A stretch of 64,000 nt of DNA from Apostichopus japonicus (Eukaryota; Echinodermata; Holothuroidea; Aspidochirotida; Stichopodidae): assembly GCF_037975245.1 (NCBI RefSeq), contig NC_092568.1, positions 22,966,501 to 23,030,500 of the forward strand, given 5' to 3'. Positions 38,166-52,539 of this stretch are shown here, one piece after another (position 1 is the stretch's first letter; every line of letters begins with the position of its first letter). The notes under the pieces were generated by a model. The model searched no databases, was not told the origin of the DNA, and worked only from the letters and a program-made list of their open reading frames with translations. The translations under genes were made by a program, and so were the position numbers.

Positions 38166-41100
38166 ATCGTAGAATCCTAAAGCTCCATCGACTCATGACC
38201 AAAGGAGCAGCGGCAGTTAGGAGAAAGCAGAGGGACAATGTCACCTTCCAATGTGGTACCTCCCTTATATCCATCCTATAACCACCATAAGTACAAATAT
38301 AAGAAATATTAGAAATACTATAGAATTGATAAACAAACATCATTTTTGAAGATGTCTCGCAAATTCCAAACTAGGGAAGATTACACGAACCATTCACGTT
38401 ATAGATATTTGCTGTTTGTTATTTCTCTCTGTCAAGTATCCTACATAAATGGCTCACTTGTTTCATTAGAGAACTTTACCATTTATGATAAATGATGGCG
38501 CTAGTTTAAATCTCTACGCTATTTTTCGTAGAAACTACAACTATGGACCATACTAGCATGCATATATTCCACGTTAGGCGATAAGCGCCACATCAGACCA
38601 CGTTCACGTTTTGAATGGACGGTGACTGCACTCATGCCGGCCACAAAGAGTTTTTAGACCCTCGCACCATAGGTAAAGATACACGCACGCCATCTAGAAC
38701 GCCGACCGGTCGATTTGACCGGCCCGATTCGCATCCTCCCAGGTTCTCTGTGACATCAAAAAAATCGCCATGCAACTGCCGGAGGTGTTATGAACCTTGG
38801 CACGATTTACACTTCAGGCAATGAATGAGTCCATAACGTCAGAAACCACGTCAGCTGGTACCATATGCTATTGAATAAATATAGAAAGAGAGAAGTAATC
38901 GAAAGAGCTTGGAGGATAAGATACATTATAACTTCAGTTGGACTTCACTCTCGAGACAACAGCTAACCAGTCCACTTCTTATCCCACCCCAAACCATCTG
39001 ATTAGTTACACTTCAAAGATTTTAATTTAACCTTCAAGGTTGGACAAATTTGTTTCATCACCGGTGAATTTTACTGTCTCCAGCAGAAACTGCTATAGTT
39101 CAAGCCAATCTCCTTCACATTATAGCTCAATGGATAAGCCACGAAATTTACGATAAAGTAATGCCCACAATCCTGTTCATTGCACTGCAGGAAGCAGGAA
39201 AGATTTTGGTTTTCTTTCAAATACCTTTATGTACAATGGGTTTTCGCTTCAATGGTTCGGACGCAAGCAGATACTTTATACATGATTTTGTAAAATATAA
39301 ATATTTTGTTAATGTACAAAGGCTACTTAAGCTTACTCTACTAAGATACTATGAACGATTTTCATATAATTTGACTAATTTTGTTTACGCTACAATCTTC
39401 TTTATTAGCATCGTAGAATCCAGGGCAAAAAATATATATCAAATATCTAAATTTACAATGGACTAATGAACGATTCAGTGTTATTGATGACTTCGAACCA
39501 AGCAGTAACAAATGATTGTTGTTCAAGCTCTTTGTGTGCAAATGCTGATTAAGCTTACTTTAGCGAGAAAGGGTTTTCATCTCATTTACTAACAACTCTT
39601 ACAATTATATTTTATACGTAAATTTAGAATAGCTGCACTAAACTCAAACATTAACCAATTTATACCTTGTTACAAGCAATAACCATTTCAAATAAGGAAC
39701 GGAAACGTTTTATTGAGTCAGATACGTAAAGTTGTTTAGGGATCCGAATGACTAGAAATAGTCATTCTGATCTCTAAACAGGAGGTGTAACACCTAGATA
39801 CCGAGTTTGAATCATTGCGTAGCACTATAGGTGAACTACGGTATTTGCTATAGTGGGATCGGTAGATAAAACGGGAATCAGGGGCCTTACAAATTTAGAC
39901 TAACTGACATTTAGTCTTCGAGGATCGGCCATCTTTATTGTATTCCTAAACTGTGACCTTTATATCATAAGTCCTCCACCCCAAATGAATTAGTGCCCCT
40001 TCCCCCGGAATAGCCTACACACTCAATGTGACAGTGGGTTTACCTAATACAAAATGTTAAAATCATCTTTATATATATTGTCAACATGAATATAGACATG
40101 GTGTACACAGGTCGGTATACCACTCATTTCACCCCTACCCTGTTACCCCCCCCCCTCGGTCAAAACAGTAACCTTTGACCTCCGTCTGAAAAATGTATTG
40201 CATATCATGGCCAAATATTACTAAATATGTTCATGTGGCCATGGTGCTGTTAGAGGCGGCACTCTCGTTACTCCCGGTAGTAATGATCAACCCTCTACCT
40301 ATCCAATCCATGTTATTGTGGTAGCTCCCAATTATGCAATAAGCCAACCGAATTTCCATTCACTGCCATAAGGGGTATAATATGGACAGTATTTTTAGTA
40401 CAATTGTTTAGTATCAATATATGTGTGTGTGTTTGCCCCCTTCCCCCCTACCATGGGGAGCTGGGTTTAAGAACACGTTTTCACACGCGGAATCGCATTC
40501 CTCTAGTCAAATCGACTGTCTTCCTATGTTCTCCCTTCACTAAACCTGTAATATGAATAACCTGGTCCACATGCACTTTTTGGTGATGACGTTGTTTGCT
40601 TGTGGCGACGGTATAGGCGAGTTTCGTCAGGCACATTTAAGTTAACGCTTATTTTCATTCAGTAGTACTCGTTACAATATTTTATCACTCCATTTACATA
40701 ATAAACCCAATTTTGATGCGCAGCTGCTTTCATTAAGCATCGACAATAATTCACAGGTACAAGACAGCCGATCTGTAAATACGACAGAATCAATCATTAT
40801 TCATGAACACTATCGAATTTAAAATAAAGAAATACTTCAAACCTGAAACGGTGAAACGACCTGTTGGCAGCCTCAGCGGTAATGCAGTTGCATATATAGA
40901 GCTTCAAAGAAACGAGGGGGAAAAAAAAACATAGCCGTTTGCGTTTTACGATTGTACCACGTCTTCCCACTATTAAAACATGCTGTGAATTATCAAACCA
41001 TAAACTTGACTAAATTCGTTATATTACTAAGTGAACCAATTGATCTTTGGTTTCTCAAAAGTTTGATCGCAGTGACGCTATACATTACCGATATTAATCA

Positions 41101-42599
41101 CATGCAGCCGAGTCAGCCATTTGAACGTTGCCTCGCAGCGACATATATTATTACCGGTATTACATCACATGCCGAGTTAGCGATTTGTAATTTTTTCTTT
41201 TAATTATTGTTTCTTTATTTCAAATGAAATTGACTAGTGGAGCTGATAGACGTTGATATTGTGTATAAGATCTTAGCAATTGAATGGTTTTGAAATTTAA
41301 CCAAAACTCGACATAAAATTATGTTCCCGCATTTGTATTAACGTAAATGGTTTAGACGTTTTATATTCTATAGTTTTGAGGATCGTTTACGAATTCCTAA
41401 AATCGTTTGAAAATTATTTAGTATTACATCAAGAAAAGAACATCGAGTTGCTCCTCACAGGAATATCCTGTTTCCATCCTACAACACAGTTCCTCGCTCC
41501 ATAACCGTCTTTGATCAAAACCGAACCCCAACCTCAACCTTAACCCAACCCCAACCCCAACCCCCAGATTCAACCCTACCACCTCTAAAAAAGGGGAATA
41601 TAATTAACACTCTAAATGAGGAAAATGAAAGTAAACAAAACGGAATAAAATTAAAGTAAAACAAATTGTACACATCCATACTTTCAAGCATGTTTGAATT
41701 CGCTATGATCGAAGTAAAAATATAAAATATAAAAACATCGTCCCGGTAGTGGAAAGTGGCATTATTTAAGAAAAAAAGTATTCCCAAGTCTCAATTGGTG
41801 TTAATCGTAATGAAGTAAATGTCCAGAGGGCAGACGGTATTCCCCTGGGTTGATATAACCTTATTATATAAATACCAACTGAAGCGAAGAAACTGCCCTA
41901 GAGGTTTTGAATAACAAATCTATATGTTATAAGATTTTCAATTAAGTATTATAAGAAGACGCAACTATACATTGCATTGGAGGTTAAGTTGTCGATTCAC
42001 ACGGTTGTTACTATTCGTGACGAAGCCAATGCTAAGGTAATTACTTAAGGTACTTTAAATCCTGTAATTATATGATATTAAATATGTACATTTATGTGTT
42101 TGTGTAAAAAACATAGCCCATATCTGGTAGTTTTAATCTCACTCAGACTAAAAATGTTCACACATATACGCTATAGCGTTCGGTTAACATGAACAATTTA
42201 TATGTAAAACAATGCTGGTGGATATACCTCATTGATAATAACAAAGGGTTAACAATGTCATTGTTAAATAAAGTAAAGTCCCTCCAGTGTTATACCAATT
42301 GTTAATTTTGAATGTGCAACTCACCCCTTGTCTTGTTTGTCCTATTTTGCTCTTTAAACTGAACAGAAGAAATCGCAAAATAGGACGATTAGTGTGTCTA
42401 CACTGTAGAATTACCTAACCATGTTCCATTTGCATAATTACCACACTACCAAAAATGGCGATTGTACCTCCACTCTTGTAAACAGACTCCTTTTCCAAAT
42501 TTGATCCAGTATCCATTTTTTACCCCATACCTGCTCCCCCCCCCCCACCCCTCTACACACACGATTATTCTTATCACCGAGTACATTATGCTCATAAGA
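38160..42599. other. Gene-free stretch
   Basis: Holds the hairpin at 39734 and a CCAACCCC-type run at 41525-41566. No ORF with recognisable motifs. Confidence 0.5.
39734..39779 (+). other. 46-base near-perfect hairpin with GAAA loop
   Basis: GTTTAGGGATCC and onward pairs over 21 positions with the sequence ending GATCTCTAAAC around the loop GAAA, with one wobble and one mismatch. It could be a small structured RNA, a transposon end remnant or chance; there is no other support. Confidence 0.4.
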
Positions 42600-42707
<108 letters not shown>

Positions 42708-44344
42708 AAAACCCGGTAAAAACAACACGACATAGCTGTTGTACAAATACATAAATAGTTCGTTTTCGCCTTTTCTCGTTTGCTAGATGAGCTAACGTAT
42801 ACGAATCCCTCAAGACATTACCGTATTGTGATTTGAATACAGACAGACTCAGTTGGCATGTGCGCTATGCATAAACCATTCGAAAATTCAAGTCATGGCC
42901 TCTGTGCAAACCTTAGACCATGAAAGCGAGACTGTTAGAAAACATTAATGTATTCTGCCGTTTTAGACAAGCTTCAGTCCCTGGAGGAGAACATCGATCT
43001 ACTGAGAGTGTAACCATACACTCCCTTTTATTACATCACTTTACACGAGATAGCCTTTCTTGTTCAACAAAACGTCCCTGTATGAAAGATGTTTCGAATT
43101 TTGGGAATGACAAAATTTTCTCGAGTCGTTGATTATTATTCTTAATGAACAAAGTTTCGGGACGAGGCCTCTTTATGAGGCTTCAAGTACATATACACTC
43201 GTTCACTTCATGGTGTATATCTTAGCATCGCCACACAGAAAAATATATAAGACGCGTTGTCATTTTAGAGATGATTTCGAATGCACGGCAACGTAAAAAA
43301 AAGAAGGAAAAATCGTCACGTGCTTGTAAGAGAACACTCCCTCAGAGACAAACAGATGAAGAGTACGAATACATGTGAATAACCTGCAGCCTGGAATAGA
43401 ACTTCACCAACATGGTGGGAGCGAAAATATGACTATAAAATACTTAAATATGACGAATCCTTCGATATGTCAACGATTTTTTGTCTAATAACTTAAAGAC
43501 GGGTGATCTTAGGCGTAGTAGGCGGCGCTGTTTATAACACTCGGAAGAATGATTTCAAAGGGAAACTTACTTTGATTTAAATATTAAAGATCATTTCAGG
43601 CAATCACTAAAGATAAATGTGTCAACAACATTAGTTTGAATTTGCGGGACTTTATGGCGAGTATCATCCATGCATAAAATAAAATGAAATTTGTCATAAT
43701 GATGAATGTGAATAAGTTATTATACATATTCTACAATACTATACTAAAAATGACGATTGAACTGTTTTATACCTGTATTTCAAATGATCTGTTCTCATGC
43801 TGTGCATTTAACTGCCGCAACGCAACCTATACTTGTGCAATATTTTGGTTGTCTTCTAACCATCGAGTTGTTACGGATGCTCTAATTCTAACAGAATATA
43901 GGGTAATGACTCTTCTTAGAAGTGAATTGGCTTCTGACGTGAGAAAACGTGTCTCACGATAGCATGAAAACACGATCTGATGTAAGAAAAGAATTGCAAG
44001 GGCTACAAGATTAGGAATGAAATCAATCCTTTCTTCATACATAGCAGAGAGATGTGTCACTTCTCTGATCCGGATTAGTGTCTTTTGAAAAGATCTGTAA
44101 TCTTCGACATTCTTGTACATGTACACATTGCTTGGATAAAAGTTCGTTCAACTCGATTAAAATTCCAAGCTGTTTAGGGCTACCTTTCTGCAAATTCATC
44201 ATGTTTTTATTTTTCAGTTGAATACAGCCATCTTAATTTGAAAAATAAAAATTCATAATCTTAAATCGTAAAAAAACCCAACAACAACAAGAATCTTAAT
44301 CGTAAAAACTGTACTCACAATTAAAAACATTCATGTACACAGTG

Positions 44345-44384
44345 TTGGGGGTTGGGGGTTGGGGGTTGGGGGAGGTGGGGGTTG
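44345..44384 (+). repeat. G-rich tract with possible G-quadruplex
   Basis: Five or more runs of 4-5 G separated by TT, AGGT and similar short spacers on the plus strand. This fits the simple G-quadruplex pattern. It lies in a gene-free region. Confidence 0.7.
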
Positions 44385-44821
44385 CCTTGTTACCCTTGGA
44401 GCCTTGAGGCGCAAGTCAAAATATGTATTTTTTACAATACGATTTGGATTAAGATAAATTGGATGATTTTGCACTGCCTGCATGTAAATGAATTGATCAC
44501 TAACTCATTAAAGATCTTCGATTTGTAAAACATTGAGTGCTTTGTATGACAACATGCTTCAGGATATAAATAATCAATTATATCAAAGAATAAGACTAAG
44601 TTTGCCATTTTATTGTTGCTTTTTTTTGTCGTTATTACAGTGCAACCTATAGCGAGTAAGTCGCGATTCCTATACCCTCATTCAAACGATCTTCAGAATG
44701 CCGCCATGTGCTGTAATTTATTGACATGCACTGGAATTTAAACTTTAAATCTCACTTTTCTATAGGTTAATGATCACAGACGAAGTTGCTGAACTATCCT
44801 GGAAATCATTTGTGACCTGAT

Positions 44822-44990
44822 GTGGGATTATCATGCATGTGGGATTCTCTGATGTGGACTTCTCTGATGTGGGCATTTCTGATGTGGGATTCTCTGATAT
44901 GGGATTCTCTGATGTGGGATTATCATGCATGTGGGATTCTCTGATGGGGGATTATCATGCATGCGGGATTCTCTGTAGTGGGATTATCGT
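44822..44990. repeat. 15-bp minisatellite (GATGTGGGATTCTCT types)
   Basis: Repeats of TCTCTGATGTGGGAT, mixed with a longer variant holding GTGGGATTATCATGCAT. The repeated VGFSDVGFSD frame is a by-product. Confidence 0.8.
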
Positions 44991-45090
44991 ATACACCATT
45001 AAGATAAAGGAACAAAGCAATATGCAATATGTATGGAATTCACAATTATTTCTTTAGATTGAAGACGTGAAAATCGTCTTAAATTTACTT

Positions 45091-45119
45091 AGTGGGAGAG
45101 AGAGGGAGAGAGAGAGAGC
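45091..45119. repeat. (GA)n microsatellite
   Basis: Short GAGAGA tract with GGG interruptions. Confidence 0.85.
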
Positions 45120-48100
45120 AGACAATCATTTTTGAACAATGGCGAATTTTATGAAACATTTCCCTACTCTTAGTTCAAAGAAATCTGCAACGATACGTAA
45201 GCTGCAATTACGTTAATGACAAACAAGCGATGACAGAAAGCTTTTAAGAAATTCTTAATGGTAGAAAATGAATTTTTTTAATCAGCTCTACTAAATCGAA
45301 ATGGTATTTTCGCAATAAACAATAAATTTTGTTCTTTTAAATGCTGAGGTATTTGTTTAGTAGATTATCTTGAGCGGGAAAAAATGTTTACTTGTGATTT
45401 TTCCCTTCCCGCTATGAGTCAATACATAATCACGAATATATATGTAAATTCTGTGTATGTTGTATGTAGTGTAATATCCATGTTATGCACGACTGATCGA
45501 TAATTAATTCATCGCCTGTTTCTCGGAAATAACAGTGCCTACAAATGTAGGTTATTGAAGAGTAAATTAAAGAAGAAGAAAAAAAAAAGGAAACATGATG
45601 AAGTGACAACACTTATCCAAAACTGATTTCGTATCAGTCATTCCTGATCAGTTTGAACCCTTTTTTTCAGAAAATAAAGAAATGTTAAAATTTAATTATA
45701 AAGAGTAAATAAAGGATGAGAAAATCTTGTTTGCAAAACTTTTACTTACTTGGAGAAGATATTATTCAGTTGATTTTTAAATCAATTGAAATTTCCATAG
45801 AAGACTTAAGTTGCTGTGTACTGCTACTGTAGTGTCAATATAAGACTTTAACATACATGACTTTCTAAGGATTTGTCTCTACTAAGTAGCTGGCTTTTTA
45901 AGTAAATGCAAAATAATCTCAGTTCTCATGGTGATTCCATGAACTTTAAAGTTCTGTAGTAACAAATTTCGTTTATTGTGATCCACAAACTTTATATCAG
46001 ATGTTTGAACCATTTATAAGATACTGACTTTACGGTTTTGAACTCTACAAGAATCAACTTTTCACTATGCCTACTGAGGAGTTAAGGCTCACGAGAAGAG
46101 ACAAAAACTATATGAAATTTTATCACTGTAATTTGTAGAGTTAAATAAATAACAACTTGTTGAAGTAGAAATTTTAGTTTCCCAGGCCAATTTTATATGT
46201 TAATATAGTAATTACTAAGTTTGTAATAGTCCCGTCTTGCCAAGGAGAGTAATCCCAATCAACAAACCATCCGTGAATAAACTGTTTTTAATAAACAATT
46301 ATCGCGTAGGACTAATAAGTTGTTTGTCCTTATTTTCCTTTTCTCTCTTTCTCTATATTTTTAACCATGAAGTTCGGATCGTATGACGCATTTAAATTGA
46401 TGCTTTCAGGGGCTGAAAAATCAAAAGCTGTTAAGGCAATCCCAAGTGGAGCTCTCCGTCGAGGCCACCTGTGAGTTTTGTTCTATATATTGTATTTTTT
46501 TTATTAACTTTGAGAAGAACAACATGAACCACGTTCGTGCTCGTGAATAATCTAGCTTCGTCGTTTTTGTAGATAATAATCTTACTATGTATGTAATATT
46601 CTTACTATGTATGTATAATAATCTGGAATACACAGGCAGTCTTCACCATCTATTCTATACTCTATATATAGCGATTATGTTATGGGAATTCTGGACTTTA
46701 TTTACGATCTTCGTACGCTCAGAAGTTGATGTTGTTCTTTATATTATTGCTAACGTCCGCAATGAATACACGCACTCTCATACACGCTGTCATAGGTCGA
46801 ACGTATATGTACGTTGTTGCGAAAGACCTCTTGGCGGAGATGTCGATATAAGAAATATCCGGCAGTTAAAATAATTATCAATTGTATAAAATCTCTGTGA
46901 CGGGCAGCAACGTATAGGTGCGTGGTGAAATAGCCAGTGGGGGTTAGATGGGAGCGGTGGTGCATACAGTGTATTAGGGGGCGTTTGACGCCCACGTTTA
47001 CCGATAAGGCCAAATACACCTAGTAAAGAGACGTTTGTGAAGCTTACAATTTTACAGCTTAGACTGATTTCACCTATAATTGAGAAGCAATAGGTCCTAC
47101 CGGTCGTTACAGAATAGCACTATACCCCATTTACTTGAGTAAATCTGCTAGGGGCATGAATGGTATTGTAACCTTATTATATAGTCGTATTATTTAACCC
47201 AATCAACTGTACTAATATGTCTCTAGGGTCTCTCTCAATCGCAGTACATGAATATGAATACGATATTACTGGAAACAGACTCGCGCAAGGCATTTATATT
47301 ATTCGCGAATATTTTGCTCCATCCAAGTAAAATCACCTCGTTAACATTTGTACTTCTTTTTACACATATAAACTGAAATTCTTTTTGGGTTATGGAGTCT
47401 CATCCGTCATATATAATTACATAAAGTATGCAGTATCGAAACAAATTTTTATTTCATGCAAAACAGTAGTGATAAAGTTAAAGGCATTTATCTAAACAGA
47501 GAAGAGGGCACGAACCCGATATAGCCGGTTTCTGATACAGTTGGGTCGACCAAGGACACTTGTTTGCATATTAAAGTTCCCAACTCCCATCGGGTTGAAA
47601 ACACCCGCGATGCGTGATTATATTTTACATCTATATTCATACTTTATATACGTTTGTCCCGTATACTCTGCAGGCAGGAAGCCCGAATACTCATTTCATT
47701 ATTGAATTTCAAATACGAAATTACCATAATGGAATGTTTATCTTCTTACTAAAATGCCACCGACCTACGGAAAGTAATAAATCCAAGTTCAGGTATATGA
47801 TTCCCTACGGCAAATAGTACCCTTTCCTTAATTAGCATCCTTACTTTATTACAAAACGACTTGAAGTTTGAGATCTTCTATACGAACGGCGTGGCGTCAT
47901 GTCTCCACCTCGGATAATTCCAGACAGGAAAGAGAGGGCTATATCTTAGTGTCAAATTTGTTGCTCAATCGTACATTACATTACCCTTCTTCTTGTAATT
48001 AGCTTGTTCTCACTTTGGCATCAAATTGCCTTGGGTGTTTCACGACCTTGCCTTTGCCCGAAGACAATTGTTGGCGGTGTTTTGACCAAATATATTGCAA

Positions 48101-51100
48101 AAAAAATCGATTTGCCCAATCAAATGGGGTTCGAGAATACTATTTGTAATTACTTCATGTAAACTGATATGGGTCTGTTTTAGATTACATTGAGGATAAT
48201 CTGATGATTTATTTTTGGGCTATAGTTGTTTAGTGTTGATACGAGTCAGTCTAAATATTGTAATAAACTTCAAATCTATGTCAAACTATACAATTTACTT
48301 TTTGATTTATGTGATAGGAAAAAAATACATGATAAAAAAATCGAGTGAAATCATTGATCAAAATGAGTTTTGATAGTTTTTGCTTATATTTTACAAAGGT
48401 TAAGGTTCTCCTTCAAACCTGTGGTTGAAAATTTTCTAATGTTTGTTTTCGTCATAACCAAGCAGAAAACGACGATGAGTTTCCATTTTCGTGTTTGGAA
48501 TATTTAACTATGTAAAACATGGGCACCAAAACCTTCCTCCACGTAGGACCCCTAATTTATGGAATAAGTCGTAGCTTTTACTTGCTCCAGGAATAGGCCT
48601 TTTGGCTGAGAAGTGGCAATGAGTTGGTTGAACGAGAGAAGTGAACATTGGCATTCAGACTTTTCTATTATAATATGAATAACATTGTCTGACGAGAATA
48701 TGACATGTTGTTTCGTTCGTTTTTTATTGTACTACCTATTATTGTAATAATTTAAAAAAAAATTGTATTTAAAGAAATGTGATAAGAGAACTTGTATGGA
48801 ATAATACTTAATATCACAAAACGAAAGTACTTACAAGTTTGCACTGTATAGTTCCCTTTATTCCTTACATTTATTCGATATTCCTCATTTTGTATAAATT
48901 TATCGTAAATTAAATACTATAACATGTGTGAGGTCTTCCCAATTTTCCGCATTATCCTACCTCAACATGTTTTTATCGTCATACGTTGGAGCCGGTCACC
49001 GGCCGATTGCGGGCCGAAGCGGCCAGTATTGATATTAAATGTATATTCATTAATCCAAATGGGTCACGTGTCACTCTTTATGGGCATCTAAATATCCAGA
49101 CGGGACCCTTCTTAATCCGACGTCGGGCCCACTAAAGTAGTATTAGGGTGACCAGTCTAGTAATCCTGAGTGTGTCTCGTTCGGGCATGCTAGAGATGCC
49201 AAATATCAAATGTTGCTCAGTAATCCAAGCGTGAACATGTTTTTTGCAATCAGCATCATTATAATTTAAGACAATCTGCATTTCTGACGTGATCGTAACA
49301 ACCATCATCACTTAATCTGTAGGCTCACAACATTACCATATCTGATGGATACAGATATGATCGCCTAATTTGCATATAGGGATCGGGCGAAGATGGTATT
49401 GATAATAACTTGTTTTAGATGCAATCCAGCCAGTTGTATATATTGGGGTTCATGTTCATCATTATGTATAGATCAATACAGCATTGTACGTCACATTAGC
49501 GCTAAACCGAATGATTGCATGTACTCATTGGGGTGATTTGTATCCGAGTTAATCAAACGTCGGTTTCCGAGAGAATGGTTTGGGCACAAGAACTTGATAT
49601 GCTTTTCGTGTGAAAACATTGTCCCAACTGCATTTTCTTGCCGTAAATATATACATTTTCAAGTGTATTATATATAATTTTATGAATGCATCTGGCAGCG
49701 TTAGAATTGATTGACAACATCAAGGCGGACGAGCTGTGATGAAAAAGGCCCCTTGCTTAAAATGTATATATATTTGTTTACATCTTCTGTACAAATTTCA
49801 AGTCTCTTCCTATATAGAAGCTATATAAATGCATCATCGTTCCAAATGCACGAAGCACGCTTCAACGAGTTGTCAAATGGGGATTATATAACAAACCATA
49901 GGTATGGATGCGTTTTCTGGTCAATGTTGTGTTTGCATCGACCAATCATCATATCTGAATATAACGTATATATATATAAGAACCAAGAAAGTCCAAGGCT
50001 TTCACGTTCAATAGACTGAGGATTTGTGTCTTTTGACGTGAGTGTCCATCGCTGTCCGCCACTGACTACTGGCTAAGATGAGCACTATACCAATTAAATA
50101 CATTCTGTTACAGACTTAAAGAACAAAAGCTCCGATCACTGGAACTAATTTCTTAACTAACACATTTTCATAATTATTTCATTTAGGGTATAGGTTAATA
50201 CTCTCTATATAGAATACAATATCTCCATAAATGCAACATTATATCTTCGAATTTCTATTGTGCAAACGATTTTACTCTGTTGGCTGTTTCGTCTTCTCAG
50301 TCTGTTTGCTAACGGCTTATATTTTCTCCCTCTCTCTCTACAAAACCCCGCAGTGAGCCCCAGTGATTGCTCCAAGAGGCCTCAAGTCTCCGAAAACCCG
50401 ACTCCAACTGTCTGGGAAGATTATACATTTGTTTTGCTAGAATACATTTTTGCCCCGCAGCAGAGATGAAGGTGTTTGCAATAACGTTTTGTGAGACATT
50501 TCTCGCTGTCACCTCCACTTAATGTGCTTTCGTCGTTTGGTCAGAGTCTCTCTGGACCTCATAGCCCCATGGACCATCCAATTATAGCAGAACTTCAAAC
50601 TATGATGCATTTTAAGATATTAGTCCAAGTGCGAATAAGAAATCAAAAGAGAAAAGAAAAAAATTGTTTTAAAACAAACAAGAGGGTATTCTCAATTGGT
50701 AATATTTCAACACGCCATCATCTTAAAGTTTGAAATTAGTTTGGTTCATTTCCCTCGCCTTCAATTCTCAAGTGACAAGTTTAAAATCGTAAGATAGGTT
50801 CATGCCCTTCGATGGCAGTAGATTTCACAGAGAGATACAGTAGCAATTTGAAGCCCTAACGCTAATTGCTAAACTATCTAAGACTTCTGGGAGGGCTGAT
50901 GGGATTCTATTAAGGCCAAGATTAGTTAAAGTGAGATTGCAGGGAATATATCAGTGACGCCGATTTTGTTCTTTCATAGCTTGATGCTTGGCATCTTACA
51001 AAATGACCAACCACAACCAGTGATATTTACTGCATTCAAATTAAAAAGGTGATATGTAGCCTCTTCGTGTATATATGACGTCAGAGATTGGTAAATGCAT

Positions 51101-51182
51101 GTTTTGTGACATGTTGTATGTTTAAACTAACTTACAAAAGTTTCTACCATGTTAAAATTCTTGTGAAAACAATAAAATTGAA

Positions 51183-51184
<2 letters not shown>

Positions 51185-51219
<35 letters not shown>
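51185..51219. repeat. (AT)n microsatellite
   Basis: About 35 bases of alternating AT. Confidence 0.9.
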
Positions 51220-51220
<1 letters not shown>

Positions 51221-51439
51221 AGACAGACTGAATTTGTGTTAAGAAACTGATCGCGCTCACAGGCTAACGTATAGCAAGGCATCGACACACAAACACAACA
51301 TATATTTAATACAAATCTCGAGAAAGCCCTTCATTTGAAGATTGAAGATGATAATATTAAAGGAACTACAAAAGCTGTTAAGCAGAGAAGAAGAAAAATA
51401 CGGAAGCAATAAGGGGACATGCAAGATGAACACCATGAT

Positions 51440-51865
51440 ATTTTGACAAATACAGTTTTTGTTTTGGCCAAGTTACAGACTTACAATAACAAAAGATGAC
51501 AAAAAAGTGACTTTTGTCGAGTTTACCGACTTCCGTTATCTTGACATTCGACAAATATTTGATGTTTGTCGAGTTCCAACTTATGATAATTTGACATCTC
51601 CAAAAAAAAAAAAAGAAGTTTTGTCGAGTCACCGATTTACGATAATTTGACATCTCAATAAAATATGGAGCTTTGTCGAGTTACCGACTTCGGTAATTCG
51701 ACAAAACGTAAATTTGTGTCGTCTTGTAGAGTTACCATTATCGGTAACTCGACAAAAGTCAAAGTTTTGTCATCTTGTCCAGTCTGTAAGTCTGTAAATT
51801 GGAAAAACGTGTTTTTGTCGAGATATTATGGTATTCTAAACGCGGTATCTCGACATCTCGCAAAC
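51440..51865. repeat. Array of imperfect inverted repeats with GTCGAGTTACCGA / TCGGTAACTCGAC core
   Basis: Repeated, diverged units carry TTTTGTCGAGTTACCGACTT and the complementary GTAATTCGACAAAA or GTAACTCGACAAAA at 51500-51860. Adjacent units can pair as hairpins. The right end changes to GTCGAGATATTATGGT and GCGGTATCTCGAC. The open frames across it are repeat shadows. It resembles a foldback-type element but the ends are not sharp. Confidence 0.55.
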
Positions 51866-52280
51866 CCCTTATGGCTTCCGTTAAAAGCAACAAAGATCAA
51901 TGACGTGTTCCCACGTGAGAGAACTTACCTCTGTTACATTAAAGGGGCAGCAATTAATCCCGATGATAATAAACTCGATATGTAATGGAAACTAAAATCT
52001 CTTTTAAAAGCAAATTTATTTCTAATTCGTCATAGAGTATTCGATCTGAAAAGATTGTCGAGAAATAATGAATATAACAGTCTTTGCAATAATGTATATA
52101 TATTATTATAAAAGACGAAAATGTGTATAAATATATTACAACGTATATAAATGCATAAATATCAAAATTTATTGTTATTGTATCGTTACAAATTCCATGG
52201 AACTATGAAACTTCTGTTGCAGAGACCCGTGTCATTATGAAACACACGTCCCAATACGTTGTCTATCGAAACCCATACAA

Positions 52281-52539
52281 CTATAAGCGAACAAGATCCT
52301 CGTCATTATAATGTGGAGATCCTTCACTTCTACCAGGTAGACTAAGTGCCTGAAGTCGCTTTGAGACGTATGTATGTTGAGAGGGTATGATCATTTTGAC
52401 GTTCTGACTGTCATAAAATTGACATAAAAGTATAAGGGTAATAGTGCGCAAAATGCTCTTTCTCTTGTTGTCGTAGCAACCGTTAGGATTGTATTTTGTT
52501 TTGAATTTGGGAAGATAAATCATCAAAGGTTTTAAAAAC
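52281..52539 (-). CDS. Candidate 3'-terminal exon of an unrecognised gene
   Basis: On the minus strand a strong acceptor (tatttttttcag|G, 52540) opens a frame of 85 codons that stops at 52281 with an acidic end (HYNDEDLVRL). It includes a moderately hydrophobic stretch (ILRTITLILLC) and a Ser/Pro/Gly-rich tail. Other open stretches on the same strand end at good donor sites: one ending at 53656 (GGCAA|gtaagt) with YTGDVFYKLKSLQV, and one ending at 54812 (ATGGAG|gtaaac) with PLTPSKFIYGDARH. An open frame of about 120 codons also runs from about 54285 to 53920. Phases do not join simply and I recognise no family, so this may be chance in AT-rich DNA. Confidence 0.22.

Noticed and set aside
43684-43962. 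Plus-strand 92-codon frame
   Set aside because: No motif or splice context; overlaps another open frame on the minus strand.
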